Assembly: GCA_963204975.1 (NCBI GenBank)
Contig: CAUJJC010000349.1
Location: 1-60,210 of the forward strand
Direction: 5' to 3'
DNA from: Verrucomicrobiota bacterium
GTDB lineage: Bacteria > Verrucomicrobiota > Verrucomicrobiia > Verrucomicrobiales > Verrucomicrobiaceae
Length of the DNA: 60,210 nt
The notes under the pieces were generated by a model. That model saw nothing but the letters and a program-made list of their open reading frames with translations, did not search any database and was not told where the DNA came from. The first letter of the stretch is position 1, and each line of letters opens with the position of its first letter. A program made the position numbers and the translations under genes. Shown piece after piece: positions 1 to 8,100 of this stretch.

Positions 1-41
1 GCAAAGGCAAAGGCGGCTGCAACACGATGCCGAAGAAGTAA
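1..41 (+). CDS. C-terminal end of a probable bufferin (BufA-type) precursor peptide, partial
   Basis: Reading from base 3, the first codons give KGKGGCNTMPKK and then a TAA stop at 39-41. The gene is cut by the window edge. A Lys/Gly/Cys-rich tail directly upstream of a DUF692 (BufB) gene is what a bufferin precursor looks like: a small exported cysteine-rich peptide whose cysteines are modified by BufB. Only twelve residues are visible, so the family rests on position and composition. A 72-base gap separates it from bufB, consistent with one transcript. Confidence 0.5.
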   Translation, partial: KGKGGCNTMPKK

Positions 42-113
42 TCGAGTTGTCCGAGTGCGTCCGCCGTCGATGCGAAGTCGGCGGCGGACGAACGGCTCAA
101 ACGCTCCATCTTC

Positions 114-953
114 ATGCACAACACTTCCTTCCCCAACCTCGGTGTCGGCATCGGCCTGCGCGTGCCGCACTATCGTCATATCCTGGAGAAGAAGCCGGTG
201 TGTGACTGGTTCGAGATCATCTCGGAGAACTTCATGGTCGATGGTGGACGACCGCTCGCCGTGCTCGATCAGATCCTCGAACAATACCGCGTCGTGCAGC
301 ACGGCGTGTCGATGTATTTCGGCAACGCTGATCCGATCAACCGCGAGCATTTGAAGAAGCTGAAGCGACTGGTGAAACGCACCAACACACCGTGGCTCTC
401 CGATCATCTGTGCTGGGGCAGCGTGAATGGACGATACTCACACGATCTGCTGCCAATACCTTACACGATGAGCGTCGCGAAGCACACGGCGCAGAAGATT
501 CGTCAGGCACAGGACTTCCTCGAAGTGCCCATCTGCGTGGAGAACGTGAGCAGCTACGCCGAGTTCAAGCAGAACGAGATGACCGAGTGGGAGTTCCTCA
601 GTGAAGTCGTCGAACGCGCCGACTGCGGCATCCTGCTCGATGTGAACAACATCTACGTCTCCTCACAGAATCACGACTTCGACCCTTTCGACTACCTGCG
701 CGCCGTGCCGCATCATCGCGTGGGACAGATCCATATCGCTGGCCACAGGCGTTACGACGACATCATCCTCGACACCCACGATCACCCCGTGCCCGATCCC
801 GAGTGGGCCTTGTATGCCGAAGCGATCCAGCACTGCGGTCATGTCTCCACCTTGCTCGAATGGGACGACCGCATCCCCAGCTTCGACGAGGTTCATAACG
901 AGGCCTTGAAGGCGAACCAGTTCATTCACGATCATGACCTCGTGCCCGCCTAA
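114..953 (+). CDS. bufB: BufB-like DUF692 iron enzyme (bufferin modification)
   Basis: 279 residues, the full length of the DUF692 (MbnB/TglH/ChrH-like) TIM-barrel family of multinuclear non-haem iron oxidases that modify cysteines in RiPP precursors. Visible family motifs are SDHLCW at 96-101, ENVSSY at 143-148, LLDVNNIY at 174-181, HIAGH at 207-211, DTHDHPVPD at 220-228 and LLEWDD at 247-252; their His, Asp and Glu residues are the usual iron ligands. It follows a probable precursor tail and overlaps the DUF2063 gene by 20 bases, so translational coupling is likely. The expected role, from the family, is conversion of cysteines in the precursor into thiooxazole-type groups for copper binding; this is inferred here. 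The ATG at 114 fits the family N-terminus. Confidence 0.88.
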   Translation: MHNTSFPNLGVGIGLRVPHYRHILEKKPVCDWFEIISENFMVDGGRPLAVLDQILEQYRVVQHGVSMYFGNADPINREHLKKLKRLVKRTNTPWLSDHLCWGSVNGRYSHDLLPIPYTMSVAKHTAQKIRQAQDFLEVPICVENVSSYAEFKQNEMTEWEFLSEVVERADCGILLDVNNIYVSSQNHDFDPFDYLRAVPHHRVGQIHIAGHRRYDDIILDTHDHPVPDPEWALYAEAIQHCGHVSTLLEWDDRIPSFDEVHNEALKANQFIHDHDLVPA

Positions 954-1824
954 GCTGCACAGCCTCGCTGACCTGCGGGAGCTTCAGCGCTCGATGGCGA
1001 CAGCCCTCATGTCGCCGCTCACTCGCGACGACGCCTTGCGAGCTTCCTTCAAAGACAGTGCCCAAGCGTTAATCCAACCGCGCGCGAAACTCGACTCCTT
1101 CGACCGCCTCGAAATCTACGCGCGGCAGTATTGGTTCCGCCTTCTCGACTGCCTCTACGACGACTACCCCGGCCTGCGCGCCTTGCTCGGCGAGCGGCGC
1201 TTCCATCAACTCAGCCGCGCCTACCTCGCCGCGCATCCGAGCGAGTCCTGGACCATGCGCAATCTCGGCCGCCACCTCGAAGCCTTCATCCGCGAGCAGC
1301 CAAAGCTCACCGGCACCAAGCAACGCATCGCCATCGACGTCGCACGATTCGAGTGGGCGCAAGTGCTCGCCTTCGACGAAGCCGCGCTCAAGCCCCTCAA
1401 CATCGACAAACTGCTCGGCAGCGATCCCGCCACGTTCACGCTGAAACTCCAGCCGCACGTCTCGCTCCTCGCACTCGATCACGCCATCGATGACTGGTTC
1501 ATTGCCGTGCGCAACACCGAGCACGTCTCCCGCAGTGAGACGAGCAACGCACGCATCGAATCACGCGCTCTCACCAAAACCAAGCGCGTCCCTTTGCCGA
1601 AGCTACAGAAGCTCTGGCTCGTCGTGCATCGCAGCGGCACCGACATCTACTTCAAGCGACTCGATCGCGAAGCGTGGTTGCTTTTGCACTCTCTCAGCGA
1701 AGGCAAGACCTTGCTCACTGCCATCGAGTCCGCACTCGCCGATGCAACGTTCGACCGCGACTGGTCCGCGCAGGTGCGCGAGTGGTTCCAGTCGTGGGCA
1801 GCACTCGGATGGTTCACACACTGA
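934..1824 (+). CDS. bufC: BufC-like DUF2063 partner protein
   Basis: 296 residues. The N-terminal third matches the DUF2063 pattern: an RLEIYARQYWFRLL segment, then DDYPGLRALLGERRF and a PSESWTMRNLGRHL segment. DUF2063 proteins are obligate partners of DUF692 enzymes; in TglI/MbnC-type systems they bring the precursor peptide to the iron enzyme. The C-terminal half is poorly conserved, as is usual. The ATG at 934 lies inside the end of bufB (20-base overlap), and the stop codon directly abuts the ATG of the DoxX gene, so the three genes form a tight operon. Confidence 0.85.
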   Translation: MTSCPPKLHSLADLRELQRSMATALMSPLTRDDALRASFKDSAQALIQPRAKLDSFDRLEIYARQYWFRLLDCLYDDYPGLRALLGERRFHQLSRAYLAAHPSESWTMRNLGRHLEAFIREQPKLTGTKQRIAIDVARFEWAQVLAFDEAALKPLNIDKLLGSDPATFTLKLQPHVSLLALDHAIDDWFIAVRNTEHVSRSETSNARIESRALTKTKRVPLPKLQKLWLVVHRSGTDIYFKRLDREAWLLLHSLSEGKTLLTAIESALADATFDRDWSAQVREWFQSWAALGWFTH

Positions 1825-2358
1825 ATGTTTTCCGAATCGCGGGAATATGCAGGGCTGCCGGCTCTCCCATCTGTGAATTTCAAACATCCCCTCATGATCT
1901 CCCATTACTGGACTCTTGCTCACGCCGTCCTCGCCAAAGCCGCCGCCTTCCTGCGCGATCCGTTTCTGCTCTGCATCCGCCTTTACTGGGGCTGGCAGTT
2001 TTTCATGACGGGGAAGGGCAAGCTCATGAACCTCGACAGCACGACGGGCTTCTTCATGGAACTCGGCATCCCCATGCCAAAGCTCAACGCCCTGATGGCT
2101 GGCAGCATCGAGTGCTTCGGCGGTTTGCTCCTTCTCATCGGACTGGCCTCGCGCCTCACGTCGATTCCACTCATCTTCACCATGATCGTCGCCTATCTCA
2201 CAGCCGATCAAGACAAGGTGATCGGCATCTTTGCGGACTCGGATGCGTTCGTTACGGCGGCACCCTTCTTGTTCATGTTCGCCTCTTTGATCATCTTCAT
2301 CTTTGGCCCTGGGAGGTTCTCTGCCGATGCTCGCCTTCGCCTCACCCACGTTTCTTGA
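1825..2358 (+). CDS. DoxX-family membrane protein (GigD/BufD position)
   Basis: 177 residues from the ATG at 1825, which directly follows the bufC stop; an internal ATG at 1894 (start MISHYWTLAH) is an equally plausible start and removes a non-hydrophobic leader. Four hydrophobic segments follow, with the DoxX signature around RLYWGWQFFMTGKGKL and the acidic residue in AGSIECFGGLLLLIG. DoxX proteins are inner-membrane proteins that close many bufferin-type operons (gigABCD order), and this matches. The biochemical role of DoxX in these operons is not settled. The 3' end overlaps the longest reading of the sigma factor gene, whose true start is probably later. Confidence 0.82.
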   Translation: MFSESREYAGLPALPSVNFKHPLMISHYWTLAHAVLAKAAAFLRDPFLLCIRLYWGWQFFMTGKGKLMNLDSTTGFFMELGIPMPKLNALMAGSIECFGGLLLLIGLASRLTSIPLIFTMIVAYLTADQDKVIGIFADSDAFVTAAPFLFMFASLIIFIFGPGRFSADARLRLTHVS

Positions 2359-2410
2359 TTTCGGCATTGACCGAGATGCCCAGGCCCCGTCTCATGAACG
2401 TCGCACCACG

Positions 2411-2902
2411 GTGACTCCCGACTTCTCACAACTCATCACTGACCACTACGCCGGCCTGTATCGGTTCGCGCAGAGCATGTGCCGACGCCAGGGCATGGCG
2501 GAGGATTTGGTGCAGCAGACCTTCCTGCAATGGGCTCGTCAGGGACACACCTTGCGTGACACTTCCAAAGCGAAAACCTGGCTCTACACGACGCTCTACC
2601 GTGAGTGGCTCGCCATCGCGAAGAAGGAGCAAAAGCACCCGGTCGTCGAATTCGAGCCCGAGATTCACGGCGGTGCCGATGAGCCTCAAGACGAACCACA
2701 GGTCGATTCGCAAACGCTGCAAGCGGCCCTCGATCAGCTCGACGAAAACTACCGCGCCCCGCTAGTGCTTTTCTACCTGCGCGAGCTATCGTATAAAGAG
2801 ATCGCGGAGACGCTGGGCACGCCCATCGGCACCGTGATGTCCCGACTGTCCCGTGCCAAAGACGCCTTGCGCAAGCTGTTGATCCAAGCCCAGACCGCAT
2901 GA
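2411..2902 (+). CDS. ECF-type RNA polymerase sigma factor
   Basis: 163 residues from the GTG at 2411 (VTPDFSQLITDHY). An upstream in-frame ATG at 2303 would run 56 bases into doxX and add residues unlike any sigma factor. Region 2 is seen as FAQSMCRRQGMAEDLVQQTF and AKTWLYTTLYREWL. Region 4 is the helix-turn-helix LSYKEIAETLGTPIGTVMSR followed by LSRAKDALRKLL. It overlaps the next gene by ATGA, the usual sigma/anti-sigma coupling. Position at the end of a bufferin operon suggests it controls that operon, as SigF does for gig genes in Caulobacter; this is inference from arrangement. Confidence 0.9.
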   Translation: MTPDFSQLITDHYAGLYRFAQSMCRRQGMAEDLVQQTFLQWARQGHTLRDTSKAKTWLYTTLYREWLAIAKKEQKHPVVEFEPEIHGGADEPQDEPQVDSQTLQAALDQLDENYRAPLVLFYLRELSYKEIAETLGTPIGTVMSRLSRAKDALRKLLIQAQTA

Positions 2903-3633
2903 CCCCTGAAGAAGCCAGACTCGAACTCGATGCCACGACGCTGCGTCCCAATGACGCCAGCGCCGAGGCTCGTGACAAGGCCGCCAGGGACCCTGAGCTG
3001 GGTGCATGGCTGGCACGACGCACCGAGCTTGATGAGCGCGTCGCCAACGCCATGGACGACATCGTCCCCATCCCCGGCGATCTGCACATGAAGCTCCTCG
3101 CCATGAGCGGCTTGCCTTTGCCTGCGAAGAAGAAGGCGATGCCCCGCGCTGTGATGTGGCTAGCCGCAGCGGCTGCCTTTCTGCTGATGTTCGGTGGCTG
3201 GTGGTGGACCAGCTCCATGAACGGCCAGTGGAGAAGCGAAGCCCTGGCCAGTGTGAAGCTGGTTCAATACGGCATGCTGAGGCTCGAGCATCGCGCGAAG
3301 AAGCTCGATGACCTCATGAAGCTTGTCGCCAGCACCAACACCGCGATGCCTCAGAGTTTGCCAGCAGGCATCATGAAGCTCGCCACCTACGGCTGCCGAA
3401 CGGTGCAGATCGCGGGCAAGCCAGCGACTATCGTGTGTTTCGAAATCGCTCCTGGCAAAGAAGTGCACCTCGTGGTCATGAATCAGGCCGACCTCGCATC
3501 AGCGCCACCCATGAATCGTCCTGAGTTTGCATCCACCTCCGGCTGGACGACGGCCACCTGGAGCACGGGCACGCAGAGCTTCATGCTCGCGACCAAAGAG
3601 GATGGTGAGCTGCTCAAGAAGCTCTTCACGTAA
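2899..3633 (+). CDS. Membrane-anchored partner of the ECF sigma factor, probable anti-sigma factor
   Basis: 244 residues, starting in the ATGA overlap with the sigma gene. The N-terminal ~80 residues are charged and helical and predicted cytoplasmic. One transmembrane segment lies at about 84-103 (VMWLAAAAAFLLMFGGWWW), and the remaining ~140 residues would be periplasmic. No zinc-binding HxxxCxxC motif of classical ZAS anti-sigmas is visible. The periplasmic part contains two cysteines (in YGCRTVQ and TIVCFEI) that could sense metal or thiol state. The call rests on topology and translational coupling with the sigma factor; the family itself is not recognised. Confidence 0.65.
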   Translation: MTPEEARLELDATTLRPNDASAEARDKAARDPELGAWLARRTELDERVANAMDDIVPIPGDLHMKLLAMSGLPLPAKKKAMPRAVMWLAAAAAFLLMFGGWWWTSSMNGQWRSEALASVKLVQYGMLRLEHRAKKLDDLMKLVASTNTAMPQSLPAGIMKLATYGCRTVQIAGKPATIVCFEIAPGKEVHLVVMNQADLASAPPMNRPEFASTSGWTTATWSTGTQSFMLATKEDGELLKKLFT

Positions 3634-3636
3634 CGA

Positions 3637-4413
3637 TCACTTCGCCGTGTAACCACCATCCACCGCGAGGTTCGCGCCGGTGATGTATTTCGAGGCATCG
3701 CTGAGCAGGAAGATGACGCTGCCGCCAAGGTCCTCCGGGTCCGCCATGCGATTCAGCATCGTGTGCTCGTTGTAGCGCGTGAGGAAAGGCTCAGGCTGGC
3801 TATTGAAAAAGCCGCCGGGCGAGAGGCAGTTCACGCGCACGCCTTTCGGACCGAAGAGCGCGGCGTAGTAGCGGGTGAAATTGATCATGCCGCCTTTGTG
3901 GAAGAAGTAGTCCGGCGGCGGCACGCCCATGTTCGTGCCAGCATACAGCTCGAAGCTCGGGCCGATCATGCCCTGCATGGAGCCAATGTTCACCACGCTG
4001 CCCTTGCCTTGATCGCAGATCACCTTGCCGATGTGATGGGTGATCAGATACAAGCCGGTCGCGTTCACGCGCATCGACTCGATCCAACCCTCGACGCTGT
4101 CCGGCGACTTCATCGGACGCGCGACCGCATTGTTCACCAGCCCGTCGATGCGCCCGAACTTCGCAAGCACGGCATCGCGCAGCGCGAGCACGGAGGCTTC
4201 ATCGGCTTGATCAAGCTGCATCGCTGTCACGCTGTGGTCGTCAGCTCGCTCTTCGGCAGCGACTTTTTCCAGCGCCTCGATGTTACGTGAGGCAATGATG
4301 AGTTCGGCACCTGCCGAGGCAAGATCGCGCACTAGCCCGCGACCATACAGGCCCGCGCCCCCGGTGAGGATGATGACTTGGTTACGAAGCGAAAAACGGT
4401 CGAGCGCACTCAT
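3637..4413 (-). CDS. Short-chain dehydrogenase/reductase (SDR), substrate unknown
   Basis: 258 residues, standard SDR length. The NAD(P)-binding TGGAGLYGRG motif is at 17-26, the NNA motif at 94-96, and the catalytic Ser145, Tyr169 and Lys173 (in YFFHKGG) are present. The C-terminus ends in SKYITGANLAVDGGYTAK, typical of gluconate/glucose dehydrogenase-like classical SDRs. It is convergent with the anti-sigma gene (3 bases apart) and its own upstream region faces the HMA-protein gene. The substrate cannot be read from sequence. Confidence 0.85.
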   Translation of the reverse strand: MSALDRFSLRNQVIILTGGAGLYGRGLVRDLASAGAELIIASRNIEALEKVAAEERADDHSVTAMQLDQADEASVLALRDAVLAKFGRIDGLVNNAVARPMKSPDSVEGWIESMRVNATGLYLITHHIGKVICDQGKGSVVNIGSMQGMIGPSFELYAGTNMGVPPPDYFFHKGGMINFTRYYAALFGPKGVRVNCLSPGGFFNSQPEPFLTRYNEHTMLNRMADPEDLGGSVIFLLSDASKYITGANLAVDGGYTAK

Positions 4414-4550
4414 GAGATGGACACGATGAATGCCCGGCTGATCTTCCTGCGCAATGACAGGCTCACATCGTTTCCTAGCGAAAGGCGCAGAGAGCGGCGC
4501 ACTTCGCTGCGTAGTTCATCTCCGGTCTCTCCACTCCATTGAACTCGATC

Positions 4551-5162
4551 ATGCGCATCCTCGCTTTTGTCAGCCTTCTACTCACTCAGAGTTTCGCTCC
4601 GCTCAACGCTGCGGAGAAGGAGAAGCCCAAGACCTCGCCTGCCATCCTTACTTTCTACGTTACAGGCATCGAGTGCGCGTCCTGTGTGGAGATGGTTCGT
4701 CAGTCCGTGAGCGATACACCCGGCGTGATGGATCTCTTCGTGGAGCAGCGCATCGACAGCTACGCCAGTGTGGCCTTTGACCCTCAACAGGTATCCGCGC
4801 ACCAGATTGCGCAGGCGATCTTTGACTCGATTCCCCTGCATGGACGCCCCTACGAGCCAAGGCTCATGCTGACGATCCCCGATTATGCGAAGCCCGAGAT
4901 CGCAGCGAAAGTGGACTCCGTGATCGCTCGGCACGCAGCGTTCATTGAAGTCGAGACCATGGACAAAGCGAAGGGCGAACTCCTGCTCTACTTTCTTCCG
5001 CTCAAGAACGATCCGACCAACAATAAGCCTCAGGGCTGGAATCACCTGACTCTTCTGCACGCGCTGCAAGATCCAGCCCCCAAGGGCCTTGGGCTCAAGG
5101 TCCAAGTCCTCAGCGAAGGCCTCGACATGCTCAATCTACCGACCAAGACACCCTCTCAATAG
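4551..5162 (+). CDS. Exported heavy-metal-associated (HMA) domain protein
   Basis: 203 residues from the ATG at 4551; an ATG four codons earlier at 4539 is possible. Residues 1-20 form a signal peptide ([15 protein letters not shown]...LNAA). An HMA-like ferredoxin fold follows, with the metal-binding CxxC at Cys42 and Cys45 ([10 protein letters not shown]), the pattern of MerP/CopZ-type domains. The second half (about 110-203) is not recognised. It lies 137 bases from the SDR start, divergent to it. Its 3' end overlaps the convergent metH gene by 7 bases. A periplasmic copper- or mercury-binding role is inferred, and closeness to the bufferin operon favours copper. Confidence 0.75.
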   Translation: MRILAFVSLLLTQSFAPLNAAEKEKPKTSPAILTFYVTGIECASCVEMVRQSVSDTPGVMDLFVEQRIDSYASVAFDPQQVSAHQIAQAIFDSIPLHGRPYEPRLMLTIPDYAKPEIAAKVDSVIARHAAFIEVETMDKAKGELLLYFLPLKNDPTNNKPQGWNHLTLLHALQDPAPKGLGLKVQVLSEGLDMLNLPTKTPSQ

Positions 5163-8100
5163 CTCAACCACGAAGACAACCACTTCTCCACCGTCGCGAG
5201 GCTCATGCCTTTGCGTGCGGCGTAGTCTTCCATCTGGTCCTTGCCCAAGTCGGTGCTGATGCCGAAATACTTGGCTTGCGGGTGATTGAAGTAGAGACCG
5301 CTGACGCTTGCACCAGGATGCATGGCGAAGCTCTCGGTGAGTTCGCAGCCGGTGTTCTCGGTGGCGTTCAGCACGCTGAACAAGGTCGCCTTCTCCGTGT
5401 GGTCGGGCTGCGCGGGATAGCCAGGCGCGGGGCGGATGCCGCGATACTTCTCGCGAATGAGGTCGTCGTTGCTGAGGTCGCCGGGCTTCTCGATGCCGCA
5501 CTGGAAACGCGACTGCTGATGCAGCCACTCGGCGAAGGCTTCGGCGAAGCGATCGGCGAGCGCTTTGACGATGATGCTGGAATACGGATCCTGCTTGTCG
5601 TCGAAGGTCTTCGCGAACTCATCGCCACCATGAATCGTGACCGCAAAGCCACCGAGGTAATCAGTGCGGCCGCTGTCCTTCGGCGCGATGAAGTCAGCGA
5701 GCGCGTAGTTCGGTGTGTCCTTCTTGATCTGCTGCTGACGCAATGAGTGGAACGTCGGGCCATTTGCGAGAGCGATGTCATCGCCCACGCTGTTCGCTTC
5801 GAAGAAGCCGACGACACCCTTCGGCGTGAAGCGCTTCTCGGCGATGATCTGGTCGAGCAGCGTGTTCGCGTCGCGATACAGCTTCGCCGCCTCGGCTTCG
5901 GCACCGGCTTTCTTGTCGGCCTCGTCCCAGGCGCTGGAGAAGGTTTGTTCCTTCGAGTTCCAGCGACCGCGCAGCTCCCAGGTGTGGAAGAATGGTGACC
6001 AATCAATGAAGCGGCGCAGTTCTTCGAGGCTGATCGCCATGTCGCCGCCTTCGGTCAGCACGCGCTTCACGCCCGTGAACGCAGGCGTCGCAATCTCCAC
6101 GCTGCTCCAGTCGCAGGTGAACTTGTTCGCGCGTGCGGCGTCGATGCCGAGGATGTCGCGCGCCTTTTTCTGGCCATACTTCGCGCGCATATCGTCGTGA
6201 CGCTGCTCGTTCGCAGCGACGAACGCGGCCTTGTGTTCCTCGCTGATGAGCGAGGTTGTGACCGGCACCGAGCGTGAGGCATCAAGCACATGCACGACGG
6301 GGCCAGAGTAATGTGGGGCGATCTTGATCGCGGTATGCGCGGCACTGGTGGTCGCACCACCAATGAGCAACGGCACCTTGAAACCTTGGCGCTCCATCTC
6401 GGACGCGACATGCATCATCTCATCCAGCGATGGCGTGATCAAGCCGGACAAGCCGATCACATCCGCGCCAATCTCACGTGCCTTGTCGAGGATCTTCTCG
6501 CACGGCACCATCACACCCATGTCGGTGACTTCGAAGCCATTGCAAGCGAGCACCACGCCCACGATGTTCTTGCCGATGTCATGCACGTCACCTTTGACCG
6601 TGGCGATGAGGAACTTGCCACCGCCCTGCTGGGCGGCCTCGGCGGGGATCAAGTCCGAAGCGCTCAGTCCTTCTTCGGAGCCGCCTGATACGGTGCTGGC
6701 TCCTCGCGGAGTTGCATGCTCGCTGGCCGACCCGCATCGCGCAGTGACTCCAGTGTCGCAATCTCGATCTCCTTGAAAATTTCGGCGGCATCCGGGCTGA
6801 TACGACCCGAGAAATTGCGATAATGCTTCTGGGGTGTAGTCGGGATCATCTGCGTTGAATTGGAAGATGTCATGGAGTGTATTTTGTCCCTGTTGAATGA
6901 GTTTATCAATTGGTTCGTTAAGGTGCTCGGCGAGCCAGTCGAGCGATTGAATGGACGGCTCAATGCCTGAGTTATCCACCACCAGTGCGGTGGCGTCCTC
7001 AGCGTCGGCGAATTCTTCGACCAAGGTCAGAACGGTCCTAGCTGCCTGATAGTGGCCACCAGCCGAACGAGGCAAGGGCACGATGCGTCCACCACCTTCA
7101 TCCTTGATCGCTCTCTTGATCATGTTGGCAATCGCTTTGGGCCACGAGCAATAAATGAAGCGCACATCCACTCGCAGCCCATAGTTGAAACAGTGGCGAA
7201 GATGCTCACGACTGCGTGAGAGATTCTGCATGGTCCCGTCCATGATCAGCACAACACGCTCATGTTTTGGTAGTCTCCTCGTGGCGGTCGTCTTACCACT
7301 GCCCTGTCCGCCAGCATTGAAAATCACGGTGTCACCGGGTTTAGCCTCCCGAGTCAGCATATCGAACATCCAATCCGCAAACGCGCCCGCTGGTTCAAGA
7401 GTCGCCACGCTCCACTTTTGACGGCTTTGTCGAGATGCCGCATACTCGGGACAGAGTTCCTGAACGCTGTTCCGATCAAGGACGATCCCGTAGCGTTTAC
7501 GATACTCGCGCGCTGCCGCGTGCAGGTCTGCCCCCAGTTGTGCGGCAAACTTCACCTCGAGCTGACGTTCCTCAATGCTAAGTCCCGGATATGGCTTGTA
7601 GCGACAGTTGGGGTGCAAGGAAACATGCCCACCAGACGCGAGTGCGTCGATTGTCTGATTCGCAACATAAATGTAGAACTCACGCTCACGCTTTTTCCGC
7701 GCCTTCTCCGCCTCCATCACTGGTGTGAGCACCGCCACGCTCTGCTTCATCACACGCGCGGATTTCACCACCTGTGGCAGGAACATTTTGCCTTCGCCAA
7801 AGAGATCGCCCACGACCTTCATGCCGTCCATGAGCGGACCTTCGATGACCTTCAGCGGCACGCCATACTTGGCCAGTGCTTCCTCGGTGTCAGGGATGAT
7901 GAAGTCGGTCAAACCCTTCAGCAGCGCGTGTTCGAGACGCTTCTCCACAGGCGCGTCGCGCCATGCGAGATCGACCTCCTGCTTTTTCGCGCCGGCAACG
8001 CCTTTGAACTGCTCGGCATACTCCACCAGCGCCTCGGTCGCGCCTGGATGGCGATTCAAGAGCACGTCTTCGACCTTGGTGAGCAGTTCCTTCGGGATGT

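Noticed and set aside
6671..7690. Intein in MetH
   Set aside because: No N-terminal Cys/Ser splicing block, no HN-Cys/Ser C-terminus and no homing endonuclease motif; the content is a P-loop kinase.
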